From positions 76,620 through 101,929 of the forward strand of contig KN834841.1 of assembly GCA_000827265.1 (NCBI GenBank): a stretch of 25,310 bases of DNA, in the 5' to 3' direction. The translations under genes were made by a program, and so were the position numbers. The notes under the pieces are model-generated. The model ran no database searches and was not told the DNA's origin. It saw only the letters and a program-made list of their open reading frames with translations. Numbering within the stretch: position 1 is the first letter of the stretch; each line of letters opens with the position of its first letter. Source of the DNA: Collybiopsis luxurians FD-317 M1. Its lineage: Eukaryota > Basidiomycota > Agaricomycetes > Agaricales > Omphalotaceae. Positions 1-11,452 of the stretch are shown piece after piece.

Positions 1-624
1 AAACTGTAAAGGAGAGTTAATCATGTACTGAGTGACTCAAGCCAACATTGTACTCAAAGACACTGAGTCATTGCGATAGACTCTGGAACATAATACAACA
101 CTTAAAATTTAACTTACTCAACTTTCTCAGAAATGACATTGACCTGTGCAATGAGAAAGTGATTTTGTCCACATGGCGGTTATTGACTGTGAGCTCCGAA
201 AGTAACAAGTCACATAAGTTACTTGAAAGTACCTTTTTACTGGTTGATATGGGTGATGAATTGATTTAATGTGCCATTTCCAGTGCTAAACAGATGGAAA
301 TGTAGCTACAGCATACTTATTTTTACATACAGTGACACCCAACATTATACAAAAGAAAGGAAGAGCAGGGTGGTACTAAGGTGTTTTTTATGTTTTTGAC
401 TCGGTGTATTTAGATATCGATAGAACAAATTGGAGTCATCAATTCGGGAACAGTCTTGGCAATGTAGGACATTGAAATCACTCAGTACACTCACAGTTTA
501 GTTGGGGTCCCTATATATTGCCTTCAATTGTGACAAACAACTTGTTAAATGTGTTAAAACAAGTTTTAATGAGAATTACATTTTGCCGAGATTCGGCAAG
601 TTAGCTGTCAAGTGTGGGAAAAAA
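1..624. other. AT-rich intergenic tract, no gene recognised
   Basis: I see no coding sequence with family resemblance. The 73-codon frame at 48-269 (plus) has no recognisable motif and is probably chance. The tract ends in the palindrome at 625. Confidence 0.5.
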
Positions 625-652
625 AAGTTACTTTGTCGCGACAAAGTAACTT
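625..652. repeat. Perfect 28-bp palindrome
   Basis: The first 14 bases (AAGTTACTTTGTCG) are followed directly by their exact reverse complement, with no spacer. Related half-sites follow: AAGTTACTTTTG from 654 and AAGTAACTTTGTC from 697. A GGAGAA/TTCTCC inverted pair (about 669-674 and 691-696) lies between the two half-sites. This looks like abutting terminal inverted repeats of a small DNA transposon, but no element was delimited. Confidence 0.7.
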
Positions 653-675
653 AAAGTTACTTTTGTAAGGAGAAG

Positions 676-1053
676 TTAGCGGAGTTTGAATTCTCCAAGT
701 AACTTTGTCAACAACCAATCATTATAGAGGAGATAAAGGTTTCCCATTGTCACTGCAATGATCCAAACATGAGCTGTTGGGAGTGTCTTTGGATATGCAC
801 CTGTGGGCTCTTTGGAGCTGGAATATGGAGGAAAGAGGGTGAATATCTGTCCTTTGAGGATCCTGTTTAGAAAAAAAGAGTAGAGCATACACTTAGCAGA
901 TGAGAATTGTTTGTGCATATTTGAAAAGGGATATTCTTTGGATAAGAATAATAGTTGGAAACTGCTGAACACATAGAGGATTTTTTCTATTTCCTTTTCA
1001 AAGAATTCTTTATGCAAGGGTGTATCCTCTGAGGACAAAGGGCTGATTATCAT
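676..1053 (-). CDS. Unrecognised 125-codon open frame (doubtful gene)
   Basis: This is the longest simple open frame in the left 4 kb. It starts with Met and is rich in Leu, Phe and Tyr. It shows no motif I recognise. Its 3' end runs into the AAGTAACTTTGTC repeat at 697, so it may be part of a mobile element or a chance frame. No promoter or intron evidence was found. Confidence 0.15.
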   Translation of the reverse strand: MIISPLSSEDTPLHKEFFEKEIEKILYVFSSFQLLFLSKEYPFSNMHKQFSSAKCMLYSFFLNRILKGQIFTLFPPYSSSKEPTGAYPKTLPTAHVWIIAVTMGNLYLLYNDWLLTKLLGEFKLR

Positions 1054-2807
1054 TCCCTGAAAGATGTCAAGAGCTGTATTTGTTTCAAAGAAAAATTGAC
1101 ACTAACAACATTAAATCAAGGAAATTCTCATAGAGAGAAACAGACCTAAAGAAACTCACAAATTGACCAAGAGAGAAGACTAGGGTATAATTAAGCTTAC
1201 TCACAGGACTTAGGTCATACTGAATGAGTTGGCCTGAGTCAAAATGAGTCATAGGTACTATAAAAGGCTAGTGAAGCTTTTGAAAGTTTCTGGTGCAGCT
1301 ATATGGAGTCAATTGGAGTTACTATGAGTCAAATTACTATAATAGGGAGTAATATATCTTTGTAGTCTAAATGCTAGAGGATTTCTGGCCTTAAGCTAAG
1401 CAGTTCCCCCCCCACTTTTTATGTACCACTCAATAAAAAGTTTTAGCTCACACTTACTTTCTAAGAGGTTTGTGCAAGCTGTATCAGTGAATCCAGTTGT
1501 GCAAGTTGGTTAGATTCAAGTCCTAAAGTCCAAGTCAATTCAAGTTCTATTGTTTAAGCCAGCTAGACCCACTGAGAGGCTAGTAGTTTGAGCTACCAGT
1601 TTAGACTGTCAAGCTTATTTTAGTCTAAGCAAGCTAGTCCCAGAGTGGTCAGTTGTTTCAGGCTCATGTTTACTAGTTACCAAGTTGTATTAAAGAAAGT
1701 CTGCCAAGGCAAGTTAACATCACTGAACACCAGTACTGATCAGTCTACAGTTTACCAGTACCAAATTACACCTACCACATACTTTGAAGGCTAAATGAAC
1801 TCACAGTCCTAGTTAGTGCCTTGCATATTTATGAATCTGCATTCAACACACCTGCCTAACTAAACACAGGTTTTTAACAAACACACCTATACTTGACACC
1901 AGGGGCTTGAACATTGATAGTTTTAAGGGCAACAATGCCATCAGTGATTCTGGTTCTGAGTCTTCTTCCTAGCTTACTTCTTAGCTTCCTGTCAACCTTG
2001 CAACACAATCTAAGGAGCAGGAATTGGATGAGCAAGCCTCTGCTGCTAGTGCTTAAGTTGAATTTCTGAAGTTTCTATTTCTCAATCTGATCTCATTTGG
2101 TACTAATTTTTCTCCTTCTGTATAGCATCTCATTACATGTGCACCATATCGTAGTCATTAATAATCTCATTGCCTGAATATATTGGATTTAATATTGGTA
2201 TCTGAATATGTGAAACTGTGAGCTGAAAGGAAGTGATAAATTTATGCCAGGAATGATGCTAGGGTAAGGCTGGGAATATTGAAGACCCCAGCGACAATAC
2301 CAGGGACAGCGAAAGACCAATGGGAGCTCTCAAGGCTGCTGTGAGAATTCTTAAGTAAGTTGTCAGGTCCTTGCCAAAAATACTATAGTGCCTCTGAGCA
2401 TCTTTCAGATTCATATTAAGTTCATAGGCAGATCCCTTGACTTCATTCAGTGATTACCCAGATACCGGTGAAGACCTTTCAAATACTCTCATGCCTCCTT
2501 TAATGCATTTCCCAGTCTTTTATTTGACTCTCAAGACACTATTATCTCTTCTCAGATTGTTACTGGTACCTTTGTAGGCAGGATTATCACTCTCAAGTTA
2601 TAGCTTGGTGCTCTGAGGATCTGTCAAGTCAGCTACTATTGCCCTGTACATTGAGTCTGTAAACCTGATTTATTCTCAGGTAATCCAAGACCTGAATTAT
2701 CTCCCCCCAGGATTCAAAGGATTTGGGGCAATTTATACATGATTAAATCAATAATATGCACCCAAGGGTTGACCTGTGCAAAGTACATGTGATTGCCTGT
2801 TTACCTC
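1054..2807. other. Intergenic, repeat-derived, no gene recognised
   Basis: All six frames are interrupted. About 1440-1760 is rich in short CAAGT/AAGTC-type words without a clean repeat unit. I see no protein similarity I can name. Confidence 0.5.
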
Positions 2808-3276
2808 TCACAGTGGGCATGTTGGACTGATAAAAAAACTGGTGGATGCAGCATGACAAACAGAACACAAGTGGTGGCCACCCAAACCTCTGCAACAATC
2901 ACAATACAATTCACTGACAGATACTTGACAGGGAAGTTTAGCTTTGGCATATTCAGAACATGGAGCTAGATAGTACCGAATTTTGTCATTCCATTCTCAG
3001 GACTCTTGGATGAGCTAGATGAATCCCGCATGATGACTGGAATGGCATTGGCAGACTGATTAAACCAAGAAGGGACCAAAGTTGCTAGTGGCCAGTGAGG
3101 TTGATTTTGACCATACGAATAAGCCAGTTTAGAATCATTGGGGCGGTGATGCTTTGCAGAAGGCTTGGATGACCCATCTATCCCTGACTCACTCTGAGAC
3201 TCCCTCCGACACTTAGATGGTTGGTCATCAGAGGGGGAAGAATCTTGCTTCTTGGAGTAGACTTAGTGAGAGACAT
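2808..3276 (-). pseudogene. Remnant of a Cys-rich transposon-associated ORF
   Basis: A Met codon at 3276 starts a Ser/Lys-rich frame. One shift near 3255 moves into a long frame down to 2966, rich in Ser and Pro and including SYGQNQPHWP. A further shift continues into a Cys-rich tail (CDCCRGL, then CSVCHAA) that ends at a TGA at 2808. The tail has paired CxxC-type cysteines, roughly like the Cys array of the antisense gene at 20239. The ATG lies 20 bp from the LTR-like repeat at 3297 and points away from it, so it may be the first ORF of that element. The role is unknown. It is a pseudogene because two frame changes are needed. Confidence 0.4.
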
Positions 3277-3296
3277 AGGATTCTTGATTGATAACA

Positions 3297-3755
3297 TGTT
3301 AGCCGAATGCAATGCACAATGTACGGAACCTTTGTCAATGTTCCCTTAATGTCGACCATAGTTCTCCTTTACACAACAACATGAACTTTGCTACAGTCCT
3401 ATGTGTTACTCGCATCTAGCTTTGTGTGTATCTATCTTGAACTCAGTTATTGCTTGCTGACTATGTAGTTCTCCTTCCCCTAGACGTGGGGACAGTCTAC
3501 ATTTAGATTCAGTAAGCAATTACTATTACATACTATCTAACTCTACGAATCTACCAACATACCTACTAAAAAGGCTCGGGCCTAACACTCTCTGTATGTA
3601 TATAAAGAAGTGAAGCCTCCTGGGAGAGCTTCACACTATTATTACATGGACTCTCATCTGCTTACTTGGTTCTCAATTTCCTTGTAACATTTCTCTCTTA
3701 TATTTTCTGAATATCATTGTACTTCTCACTTCTGATCTTTCAGAAGGCTAGCGCA
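3297..3755. repeat. LTR-like repeat (degenerate)
   Basis: It begins TGTTAGCC and ends near GGCTAGCGCA, close to the inverted complement GGCTAACA that an LTR would have. A TATATAAAG box sits near 3600. It is followed by an imperfect hairpin (GTGAAGC...GCTTCAC). Directly after it (from about 3756) a similar start recurs (TTAGCCAAATGCA, then CCCTAATGTCAACCA, against CCTTAATGTCGACCA in the first copy), as if a second LTR copy abutted it. Boundaries are approximate and no target duplication was confirmed. Confidence 0.4.
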
Positions 3756-4088
3756 TTAGCCAAATGCAGCATAAGAAACACTCATTGACACTCCCCTAAT
3801 GTCAACCACAGGTCCCCTGACAGATTAATACCAATGCTACTGTCGTCTTGTTGATCAGTCATTCTTCTCGATAATTTGCTCTCCATATATTGTTCCTATC
3901 TATTAGATGCTGTGACACTGCTCTGAAGTGACAAAGATATCTTGCCTCCAACAAACTTCATATGAATCTCATAAGTTATCTACTCTACGTAATGCTGCTA
4001 TTCAATAAGTAGAGACCACTGTTTGCCCAATGCAAAACAGTACTATTTCTCTGGTTCCCCCAAACTGAAACTGAGAAAGATTTAATTT
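3756..4088. repeat. Second, more degraded LTR-like start, then 3' flank of the UbiA gene
   Basis: The first about 60 bases resemble the start of the repeat at 3297. After that the similarity fades. No coding sequence is seen. Confidence 0.3.
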
Positions 4089-5141
4089 TTATGTGCGAAA
4101 TCTCCACAGAGGAAGTAGATGTGTCATTCCAAGCCATATCTGGCACTCTCCTTTAGTGCACTTATTGAGCTTTGATGGGATGAAACCTACATTGTAGAAC
4201 ACATATGATTTGCCATCCGCAGATGCGCCCTGGTACCACATGTATCTCCATCCCACAAACAAAGCATATCCCACATAAGGCACAGTTAGAATATTTGACA
4301 AGTGCCATTGAAGGCTGAGAGCAAGTGACCAAAATAAAAGGAAGAAAGCTAGTGCAAAGCGGGATTTGTATGGTGCGTAAATGGCCAGAGTAACTCGTCC
4401 CTGAGTAGCATCACCAGCGGTGTCCGAAAAGTCTTGAGCCTATTCTTGGACAGTTATTGTTTTTCTAGGATCACTACAGAGAATCACATACGTGGATAGT
4501 TGTCAGGACAACAATAGCACTGTAACAAATCCCTTGAATTGCAGTGTTACTGAGCGACAAGGATCTTCCTGTGTTTTGAGAAATAACTCAATGGAAAATT
4601 CAAGGCTTCTTGATGTTATGAACGGACCTATTACTACAGTGGCACCAACCTCAAATATAGCGTAGCCAATTGCAGCACAAAGATTTTTTAGTATCCAGTG
4701 TGTTGCTCCACCATAGTCATCATAAATAATGGTAATAGCGGTGAGAAATAAACTTATGAGCACTATTTGGACGCCATATAGACTTGAGCAAGCAACGCAT
4801 GCCCAGATGACAATGTAGCGAAGAATAATCGCTTGCTGGATGGAAACCTTGCCGGATGGAAGAGGACGCCAGGGTCGGTTAAGAGCATCTTCATCAATAG
4901 AGTTACGCTGGTTCGATACGTTGCACTGCAGCAGATGAACCCAGATCCATAGAGCTGCTTCAACAACGGATTTGTTTGACTTGACTGGGCCCAGAACTGC
5001 TGCAACGGCTAACTGCAACAAAAGGAAAATGTAATAAAACCAAGTGCGGGTTAGAAACTGATACTAAATGCATACAACTGGGAAGAAGATAGTCTTGAAA
5101 TCCGTATATGTAAACAGGAAGAGAATGTACAAGAAGTTCAT
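4089..5141 (-). CDS. UbiA-superfamily membrane prenyltransferase / terpene cyclase-like protein
   Basis: Five exons join in frame: 5141-5076, 5012-4628, 4568-4492, 4439-4191 and 4139-4089. All introns are GT-AG, 51-63 bp long, and the model gives 275 residues. The first Asp-rich motif is at residues 56-64 (NQRNSIDED), followed by NRPWRPLPSG (67-76), the hallmark of fungal UbiA-like proteins. The second motif is QDFSDTAGD (178-186, DxxDxxxD). These bind the Mg-diphosphate of a prenyl substrate. Several hydrophobic helices imply an integral membrane enzyme. The C-terminal DGKSYVFYN...WLG region also fits the family. Known relatives transfer prenyl groups to aromatic acceptors or cyclise farnesyl diphosphate; the substrate cannot be read from sequence. 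The start at 5141 is the first Met before LYILFLFTYTDFKT. An upstream in-frame exon ending at 5196 (39-bp intron) is possible but lacks a Met. It lies on the same strand as the two P450s. Confidence 0.85.
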
Positions 5142-7060
5142 GCCAATGTTATCAATCTAGGAGACAGATAATGTACCTCCATTTATAGTTTCCACAAGCA
5201 GCGCGTGATTTATCCAGTTAGTAATATAATAGGATTCTTTGGAAAATATTAACAGCTCCCTTCAATGGATTCGGGGATAGTTCTTTCTTCCTGTTCCAAT
5301 TCAATAATGTAACTCCAAACCTTAGTCTAACTATAGTGTATTAGTTTGAACATCAGGAAACACATCAGAGAGATTACAGTTCTAATCAGAACACTTCATT
5401 ATGGGGTAACAAATACAATGAATTTTCGGTTATGTCAACTCAAGTGGGACAAGTGATAGGCCTAAATGTTTGTCGCCCATTAGTGGCTCAACTGAGACTG
5501 AACTGGCTAGTCCAGCTCGAAACCATGGATTGGAAGACTTTGGAGAGGACTAATCACAGATTTTGCTCCTCTGAGTGATATTTTGCAGGGAAAAAATCCA
5601 GCTGGCGATCGATCGTTTTGGTAATTCGTCAGTGCTCTCATTGGCTTGTGACTGCTGTGACATAATATCTGGTTTCAGAATATCTTTGTGGGTTTTGACT
5701 GATTATTATGAATGAATTACCAATACTCGTTGGATTAGCGCTGAATTGCTTGCATGTATCACTGTCAATTCCGGATGAGGACCGGTGTAAATATGCGTTC
5801 TGATCGGGGCGCAGACATCTGGCAGATGTTTCAGCCAAGTGCCGGTTTTACAATGTTCTGATGGTCATTATGTCACACTATCTTAACCTTCAATTTTGAA
5901 ACAAATCTTCAAATTTGCACCGGGCTCTATGTTGTTAAGCTGTTAGAAGCATCTTGATACAGTACGGGAGTGCGCATGTCCAACTGGCTCTGTCTGATTC
6001 TGGAATTCTCCATCATTTGACCATCTGCCAAAAGAAAAACACTCTTTGCTATAAAGATTTGCTCCCGATCGTTCATCCTTGACTATTTCAGATTATCCCA
6101 GGCAGGAATAGCTTGGCAACGGAGATAGGAATCAAAAGCTCAACATATAGCTTAATTTTAGAGCTGTAAGCAGACATCCAAGCCAGACTCCATTAGAATC
6201 TCTCCAGTGTATGTGGTTCAGAGATCTCATATTTGACTATCAGTTTTTCGAGTCTAGTTCCAAGTTACTGAGCTGTTCTGGTGCCCATAGTGCAATTTCA
6301 ACGAAAATGTCAGATAGGAAACTGAAGCGGGGTAAAATCACGATAGCTGCATGCCATGGCAGTGATGCCATTCAGTGTCGAGATGACAATGCTCATGACT
6401 TCTACAGCACCTGCACTCCATCAGTGCCGATGTTTCTACAGTGATCTGGGAGTCCTTGAGGCAAATCATTTGCTTTCACAGGAGTTTATCTTTTGTGACT
6501 GCTTCAGATACAAATATATAGAACCAATTTCCAAAGTAGAACCTGTTTAAGCTATTTACAATTGCTTTATGGATTGGTAAAGGGAGATAAATAATTCTAT
6601 GGATTTTAGAAGAATTCAAGTTGTTTGTCACAATTTGAAGTCCTTGAGACGGTGTGGTACGTTTATGTGACTGAACAATCTGATGCATTCCGAACTTTTG
6701 TGCTATTTGCTTCCCTTCCCGGAGCCTCTATCCTCTGAACTTTTGGTGGTGTCATTAGTGTTTTGACATGCTACCAGCTGCTTTCTGCTAATGAGTAGGC
6801 TTCATTGGAACCTGCTTTGTCCTCACCCCCATTTCCCGCCAATGTGCACATGTAACTGACCATTCCTTCAGTTCCTCCATGTACTTTGCTTGGATTTCCT
6901 ACCATTCTTTCTCAATCATCAGGAAAAATACCCTATAGCCCAGGCACATATGGGTTGTTGTAGGTTATCCTCTGGCAGTTTAAGGCTTCTCAGAAGTCCT
7001 GGGCTATATAAGCTGCCCAGGATGCCAAGGGACACCCCCCAAATCCTGTGGAGCCTAAGA

Positions 7061-7124
7061 GTCCCTGAGGATCCCTGAGGCTTCCCTGAAGATTCCTGGG
7101 GATCTTTCAGGTGTCCTGAGGCTT
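7061..7124. repeat. Degenerate 10-11 bp tandem array, copy 1
   Basis: Successive units resemble TCCCTGAGGA/C (GTCCCTGAGG, ATCCCTGAGG, CTTCCCTGAAG, ATTCCTGGGG). It ends in TGTCCTGAGGCTTC. A TATATAAAT sequence follows within about 5 bp. A related block lies at 7531. Confidence 0.45.
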
Positions 7125-7530
7125 CAATATATAAATGTGAAATAATAATATATACTTTCATCTGTTCTTCTACTCACTCTACTCTATACATTCTACTCTT
7201 GTATTGCTTTTAATATACTGTAGCACTGTATTTTATAATATAGCTGTAATAGTATTTCTTCAGTTTTACTAGTCAGTTATCATACATTAAGTACAGTTTA
7301 TGATAGTAATGTAAGCTCTGTATTGACTTAACATACTTGAGTACAGTATATTTGTGTAGTACAAAGCCTATACATATGTACATAATATATATACAATAAG
7401 TTATAATAATATTGTGCATGTTTTAACCATGGGAAAATTTTTTTGATTGTAGACAGTTCACAGTGAGCTCATCATAGCCTGTGAATTGGCCCAAAACCTG
7501 GTAGACCTAAGCAACCTAAGCAACTTGTGG

Positions 7531-7591
7531 TGCCTGAAAGTGCCTGAGGGTCCCTAGGATTTGGCCAATTCCTGGGTGTCCTCAGACTTCT
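7531..7591. repeat. Degenerate 10-11 bp tandem array, copy 2
   Basis: TGCCTGAAAG, TGCCTGAGGG and TCCCTAGGAT are followed by ATTCCTGGGTGTCCTCAGACTTC. That order matches the end of copy 1 (ATTCCTGGGG...TGTCCTGAGGCTTC) in the same orientation about 470 bp away. Just before it GCAACCTAA is partly repeated. Confidence 0.4.
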
Positions 7592-8412
7592 TGTATCTGC
7601 CTGGGAAAAAGATGTTTTTTCTGATGATTGCCTCTTTTGAGCCCCCTGGAACTCTCATTGTCTCTCCCTGGTTTCTTTCGGCCTCCGATCTGCTGCCTTC
7701 TCTACCGTCTCTTCATGCTAGAACTCGGGATGTTTGGCTTCTGCTCACAGTCTCCACTCTATGAGGAGCGTAATGTGCTTCCATCCACAGTTGAGATACT
7801 TCATCAACTCCTCGTTCTGTGCCTACAGCTGACGGCGTGTGGTCTAATATGTCTGGGTACATCCACGGAGCATGGAAAGGACCTGTATATTGTCAAGAAA
7901 ACTCCAGCCAAGCCCTAATCATCTTCCAAATTTTACAGGGTAAGGATAAATACTTGACATGGAAAAAAATAGCCATATAAAAAGGTTTTGATATGCCGGT
8001 ATCATGGAATCCCAGTGTCTGTATATTTTAGCAGTGCCCATAAATACCGCCAAGTATCACAACCGGGTTCCGAAACTTACTTTGCACCACAATCAAGCTA
8101 CTGATGCAGGCGTTCAGGTTCAAAGTTCATAGATCCTCGAGCCTGAATCCGGGCCGTTATGTTGGGCCCAACAGTCACTGAACCGAGCTGGCACCTGAGG
8201 TCTGGTTCAGCTCTAACGAGGGCCTACAATCTCAGCCCTCAACTTGCTCCCAGGTAAGGTTATCAATATTGCAGGCTATCAAGAATTCATTTTTCATTCT
8301 CATACAAAGACATTTAACTTCTGGACCGGAAAGCTGCACAAGCTGTAAGCCAGCTTTACGAGCCGGCTAATGGCCAGCGGAGCCTTGGCAGCATTAAGTA
8401 GAGGCATTACTA

Positions 8413-10585
8413 TCATGGTTTATATATGGAACAAGCAGCCCTTTCTTGGATCGCAGCCGCAATATCTTCGGACCTGCACTCAAAAGCGACTTTGTACGGC
8501 TCTGGATAGCTATACGTTGGTTGCAGTTAATTAAAGTATATGTACAGAGAGTTTCAACTTACGAAACAAGCCCAGATTTATATTCAGGATTGAGAGGGGT
8601 GTTATTATCACCTGGGGACTCTTTGACATTGAATATGGCCATAAGTCCTGATACAAGTAAGAACAAATTGTTTTCTCCTAAGAAGCGCCCGGGGCAAACT
8701 CTGGCAATTTTATTAATGTACTCCTCGAATGGCCAACCTTGCAATTGCTAATGCCTCCTACCTGCGTCCAAATCCAAAGGCATATGAGGCAGGGTCAATT
8801 GCGGTTTCCTTAACGTGCTCCTTCATATGACGTTCAGGTGCAAACCGGGAGCTCGGAATGCCACTTTTTTCATCTACGGAAACTGCCCTATATCATGTCT
8901 TATTTTAGAGGAGGAAGAGGAAAGAACCAAGGAAAGAATACCAAACATTGGGCAAAACAATGGTATCCTTGGGTATTATATAACCTGTCATCCATTATCT
9001 CAATCTCGATATCTCTATAAACGGAAACGATATACCTTTATACTCCACACTGTGTCTAGTCTTTCTTGCAAGGCTAAGAGGGAGAGCGGGACGCCAGCGT
9101 AAAACTTCCTTGAGCGACGCTTCGGTGTACGGCATATTGGGACGATCTCGCAAAGTAGGCAACCGTCCACCTCCGGTAATAGCGTCAACTTCTTGCTGTA
9201 TCTTTTTTTGAACATTCGGGAAGCGGGCCATTGCCAGGATGAATGAAAGTATTGAGGCAAACGTCTGCGGAGCTCGGCTTTAGTTTCGTACTTCTTCTAG
9301 AGTGGAAAGGAGTTACTTGCACTTTCACCCCCAGCTAGGATAGATATCAATAACTTAACGAGAGAGAAGGGTGGAAAACACCTTACCACCGTACATTGCA
9401 CCCGAAGCCCACAGAATTAGATGCTCTTGTTCCGCACTCGATAAACCTCCGGAGTCACTCTCAAAGCTTTCGAAGCAGTCGGAAACAAAGGACGAACGTG
9501 CAGCCCCCGCCGCAACTTCTCGTTTGACATGCTCATATGGCCGGCGAACCATCGAGTTGAGAAGAACTCGACCTTGCAAAGCAAAAGAATGGATGGTGTT
9601 GAATGGAAACCAAGATGGGATATATCGCACTAGCCTACATTAACTCTTTTTCCTGTACCTACCAAAAATCTTACATGGGGGGAGCAAGTCAACCAGATGT
9701 GCACCTGGAACTGTTGACTTGCTAATCATGTCCATGGTCTGTTCCGCCTCGGTGATATACTGCCAATTGTAAAATTAACCAAAACGTTTGTTCACATAAT
9801 ATAATGACATTTTACTCACAATGTCTTCTGCACGCTGAATCGCAATACCATATGTGACCGACATAATGATGCGTCCCGCTGCTCTGCACAAAATTTTAGC
9901 AAAGCGAGAAACACAACTGCTGAAGGGTGACGCACAGGCGCAGTTCCTCATAGAAAGTGCTGGGGGAATTGAGAATGCTGCTGAGATACATAGCAACGGC
10001 ATCCTCCTGTGTAGAACAATACTTCTTCACGGAATCTTGGCTCAATGCAAAATGGCAGAGTTTACGATGTTGCTTCAGCTTTGGGCCATATGGAAGCATC
10101 GGTAAGCTCTTTGGATAAAGTGAGAACAGGATTTTCCGACAACCCCACCCCACATACATGTTTTAACCCAATCATTTCACCTATCATTGTGAATGTTGGT
10201 CGGTCGGAAAAGGTACTTGCATTATCAGTCAAAAGTTCAGTAATAACTTCCATTGAGCCAAGCACTAGTACACCGCGCCCCAAGGCTTCCGCGTAAACAG
10301 TATCCCCTGAGAGATTCAAGTTCATCGCGAGCTGGCCTAATGACAATATCGTATAAATAACCTACCGTACTGTTGATGCCATTCATGAAAGCGAAGCCAC
10401 ATATTTGCACGAGGAAAATGAAGCAAATTTCCAATGAAAGGCCACTTTCGAGGACCTGGCGGCAGTTTCGAGTCCTTGAATCTTATCGCGATATTCCAAA
10501 TAACGTAAAGCGACGTAGTAAGGAATAGCATCGCGGGCCAACGAAGCCACCGTTGGAGGTCAAGTGCTTGATGCTCTGAAGACAT
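8413..10585 (-). CDS. Cytochrome P450 (12 exons, intact)
   Basis: Exons: 10585-10366, 10306-10158, 10108-9936, 9883-9820, 9759-9675, 9629-9387, 9334-9321, 9264-9036, 8984-8942, 8887-8762, 8700-8563, 8509-8413. They total 1581 nt, or 526 residues, the usual P450 length. An N-terminal membrane anchor (about 15-34) precedes the LPPGP hinge (about 41-45), so the protein should sit in the ER membrane facing the cytosol. The I-helix oxygen motif AGGEST (about 311-317) is completed by a 14-nt micro-exon. ExxR is EVLR (369-372). The PERF-type motif is APERHM. The haem loop FGFGRRVCPG has Cys at about 451 and is split by intron 10. Intron 7 appears to be GC-AG (GCAAGT donor); the other ten are GT-AG, 45-61 bp. 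It is a haem mono-oxygenase needing a P450 reductase; the substrate is unknown. It resembles basidiomycete P450s often auto-labelled O-methylsterigmatocystin oxidoreductase. It probably oxidises the product of the UbiA enzyme (inference). Confidence 0.9.
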
Positions 10586-11452
10586 GGGGGGATGGAAGAA
10601 AGAGCTGAATACTACCCATTTGATGTTCTCTTTGCTTTACTTAAGCACTGGATTAACATAAGGCCTTGGAGTAATGGCATTAATTTGGCCTCTTAACATG
10701 TGAACCGTCTGATGTACAAATATCTCCCGCAATAGGGCGGTTAGTTTGATGTCCCTGTTTACCCGACGAATAGTCTCATGAGGTCCGTTACGGCCGGCTG
10801 TATCAAGTTTTTTCAGTCCCCAGTTTTCAATCTTTGCTAAATTGTTTTTGCTTGCTCTATACATTGGGGGGCCACGCCCCTTAAATTGTCCGGAACCGCC
10901 ATCCGACGACGATCACTACCGAAAGCAACGGTTTATTTTTCTTTGTGTCCGGCGCTTGGAAACCTTCTCAAGATATCAAAAACAAATAAATTCAATGAAA
11001 AAGTCAAAACTACGAAACCATATGCTGTATAGCGGGAGGAATCAATCTGGGTCTGATCTATCAATCAGATTGCGACTGATCCGACTGCAAACTGTCGACT
11101 GGAGTTGATACCGGACCGAGAGTTGATACTTTATTATCTTTTGAGCACATTTCTCAACTAGTCACCTTCAAAGGTTCATCATCTTTCCCCTTAAGAGGGT
11201 TGAAGTGGATACGGAAGTTTTCTTACACCGACGTTGTCAGCATCAACATGTGTATCCTCAATCACCCCTCCAATTCTATAACTCCGCTCAAAGCGGCAAT
11301 CTAGATTCTCGTATGTAGCGTTATGAAATTTATTAGTACATAGATTGTGTATGTGTCGCTTTGGACAGATTCTAGAATGCCGGTTGAAATGCAGCTTGAA
11401 ATGGAAATCTGGGTTCCTGTATGGAGGGAAAGCTGCTGTTATGAAATTGAGC
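10586..11452. other. Intergenic upstream of P450-1, holds a segment shared with P450-2 upstream DNA
   Basis: The minus-strand 75-codon frame at 10637-10864 and the plus-strand 88-codon frame at 10842-11108 have no recognised motif. About 10802-10990 resembles 16820-17045, upstream of the second P450 (see findings). The tract is richer in CG than its surroundings. Confidence 0.5.
10802..10990. repeat. Diverged repeat shared upstream of both P450 genes, copy 1
   Basis: Ordered blocks match 16820-17045 in the same orientation: a TTTTCAAT...TTGC block, ATACATT, ATCCGACGACG, CTTTGTGTCCGGCGCTTGGA (one mismatch in the other copy), and then ACAAATAAA followed by GA.AAA.GTCA. The blocks are separated by diverged sequence. 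Confidence 0.5.

Larger units (their letters stand above)
5197..8412. other. Intergenic, AT-rich, decayed repeats
   Basis: Open frames here are short, overlap on both strands and carry no recognised motif. It contains the short degenerate repeats at 7061-7124 and 7531-7591, separated by a very AT-rich segment. A 14-bp palindrome (TGTTGGGCCCAACA) is at 8160-8173. The minus strand around 7630-7890 has a broken frame containing AQNEELMKYL that could be a coiled-coil transposon remnant, but it is too damaged to name. Confidence 0.5.

Noticed and set aside
8559..8744. A continuous minus frame reading KIARVCPGRFLGENN, which looks like a P450 haem loop with its FGFG destroyed (a pseudogene).
   Set aside because: The bases before VCPG are intron. 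The true FGFGRR is in the preceding exon (ending at 8762), and joining across the 61-bp intron restores the full signature.
10337..10365. A 29-bp intron after the first exon of P450-1, using the first AG.
   Set aside because: The AG at 10307 gives a normal 59-bp intron and the family sequence YGDTVYAEALG; the short version adds residues that do not align.
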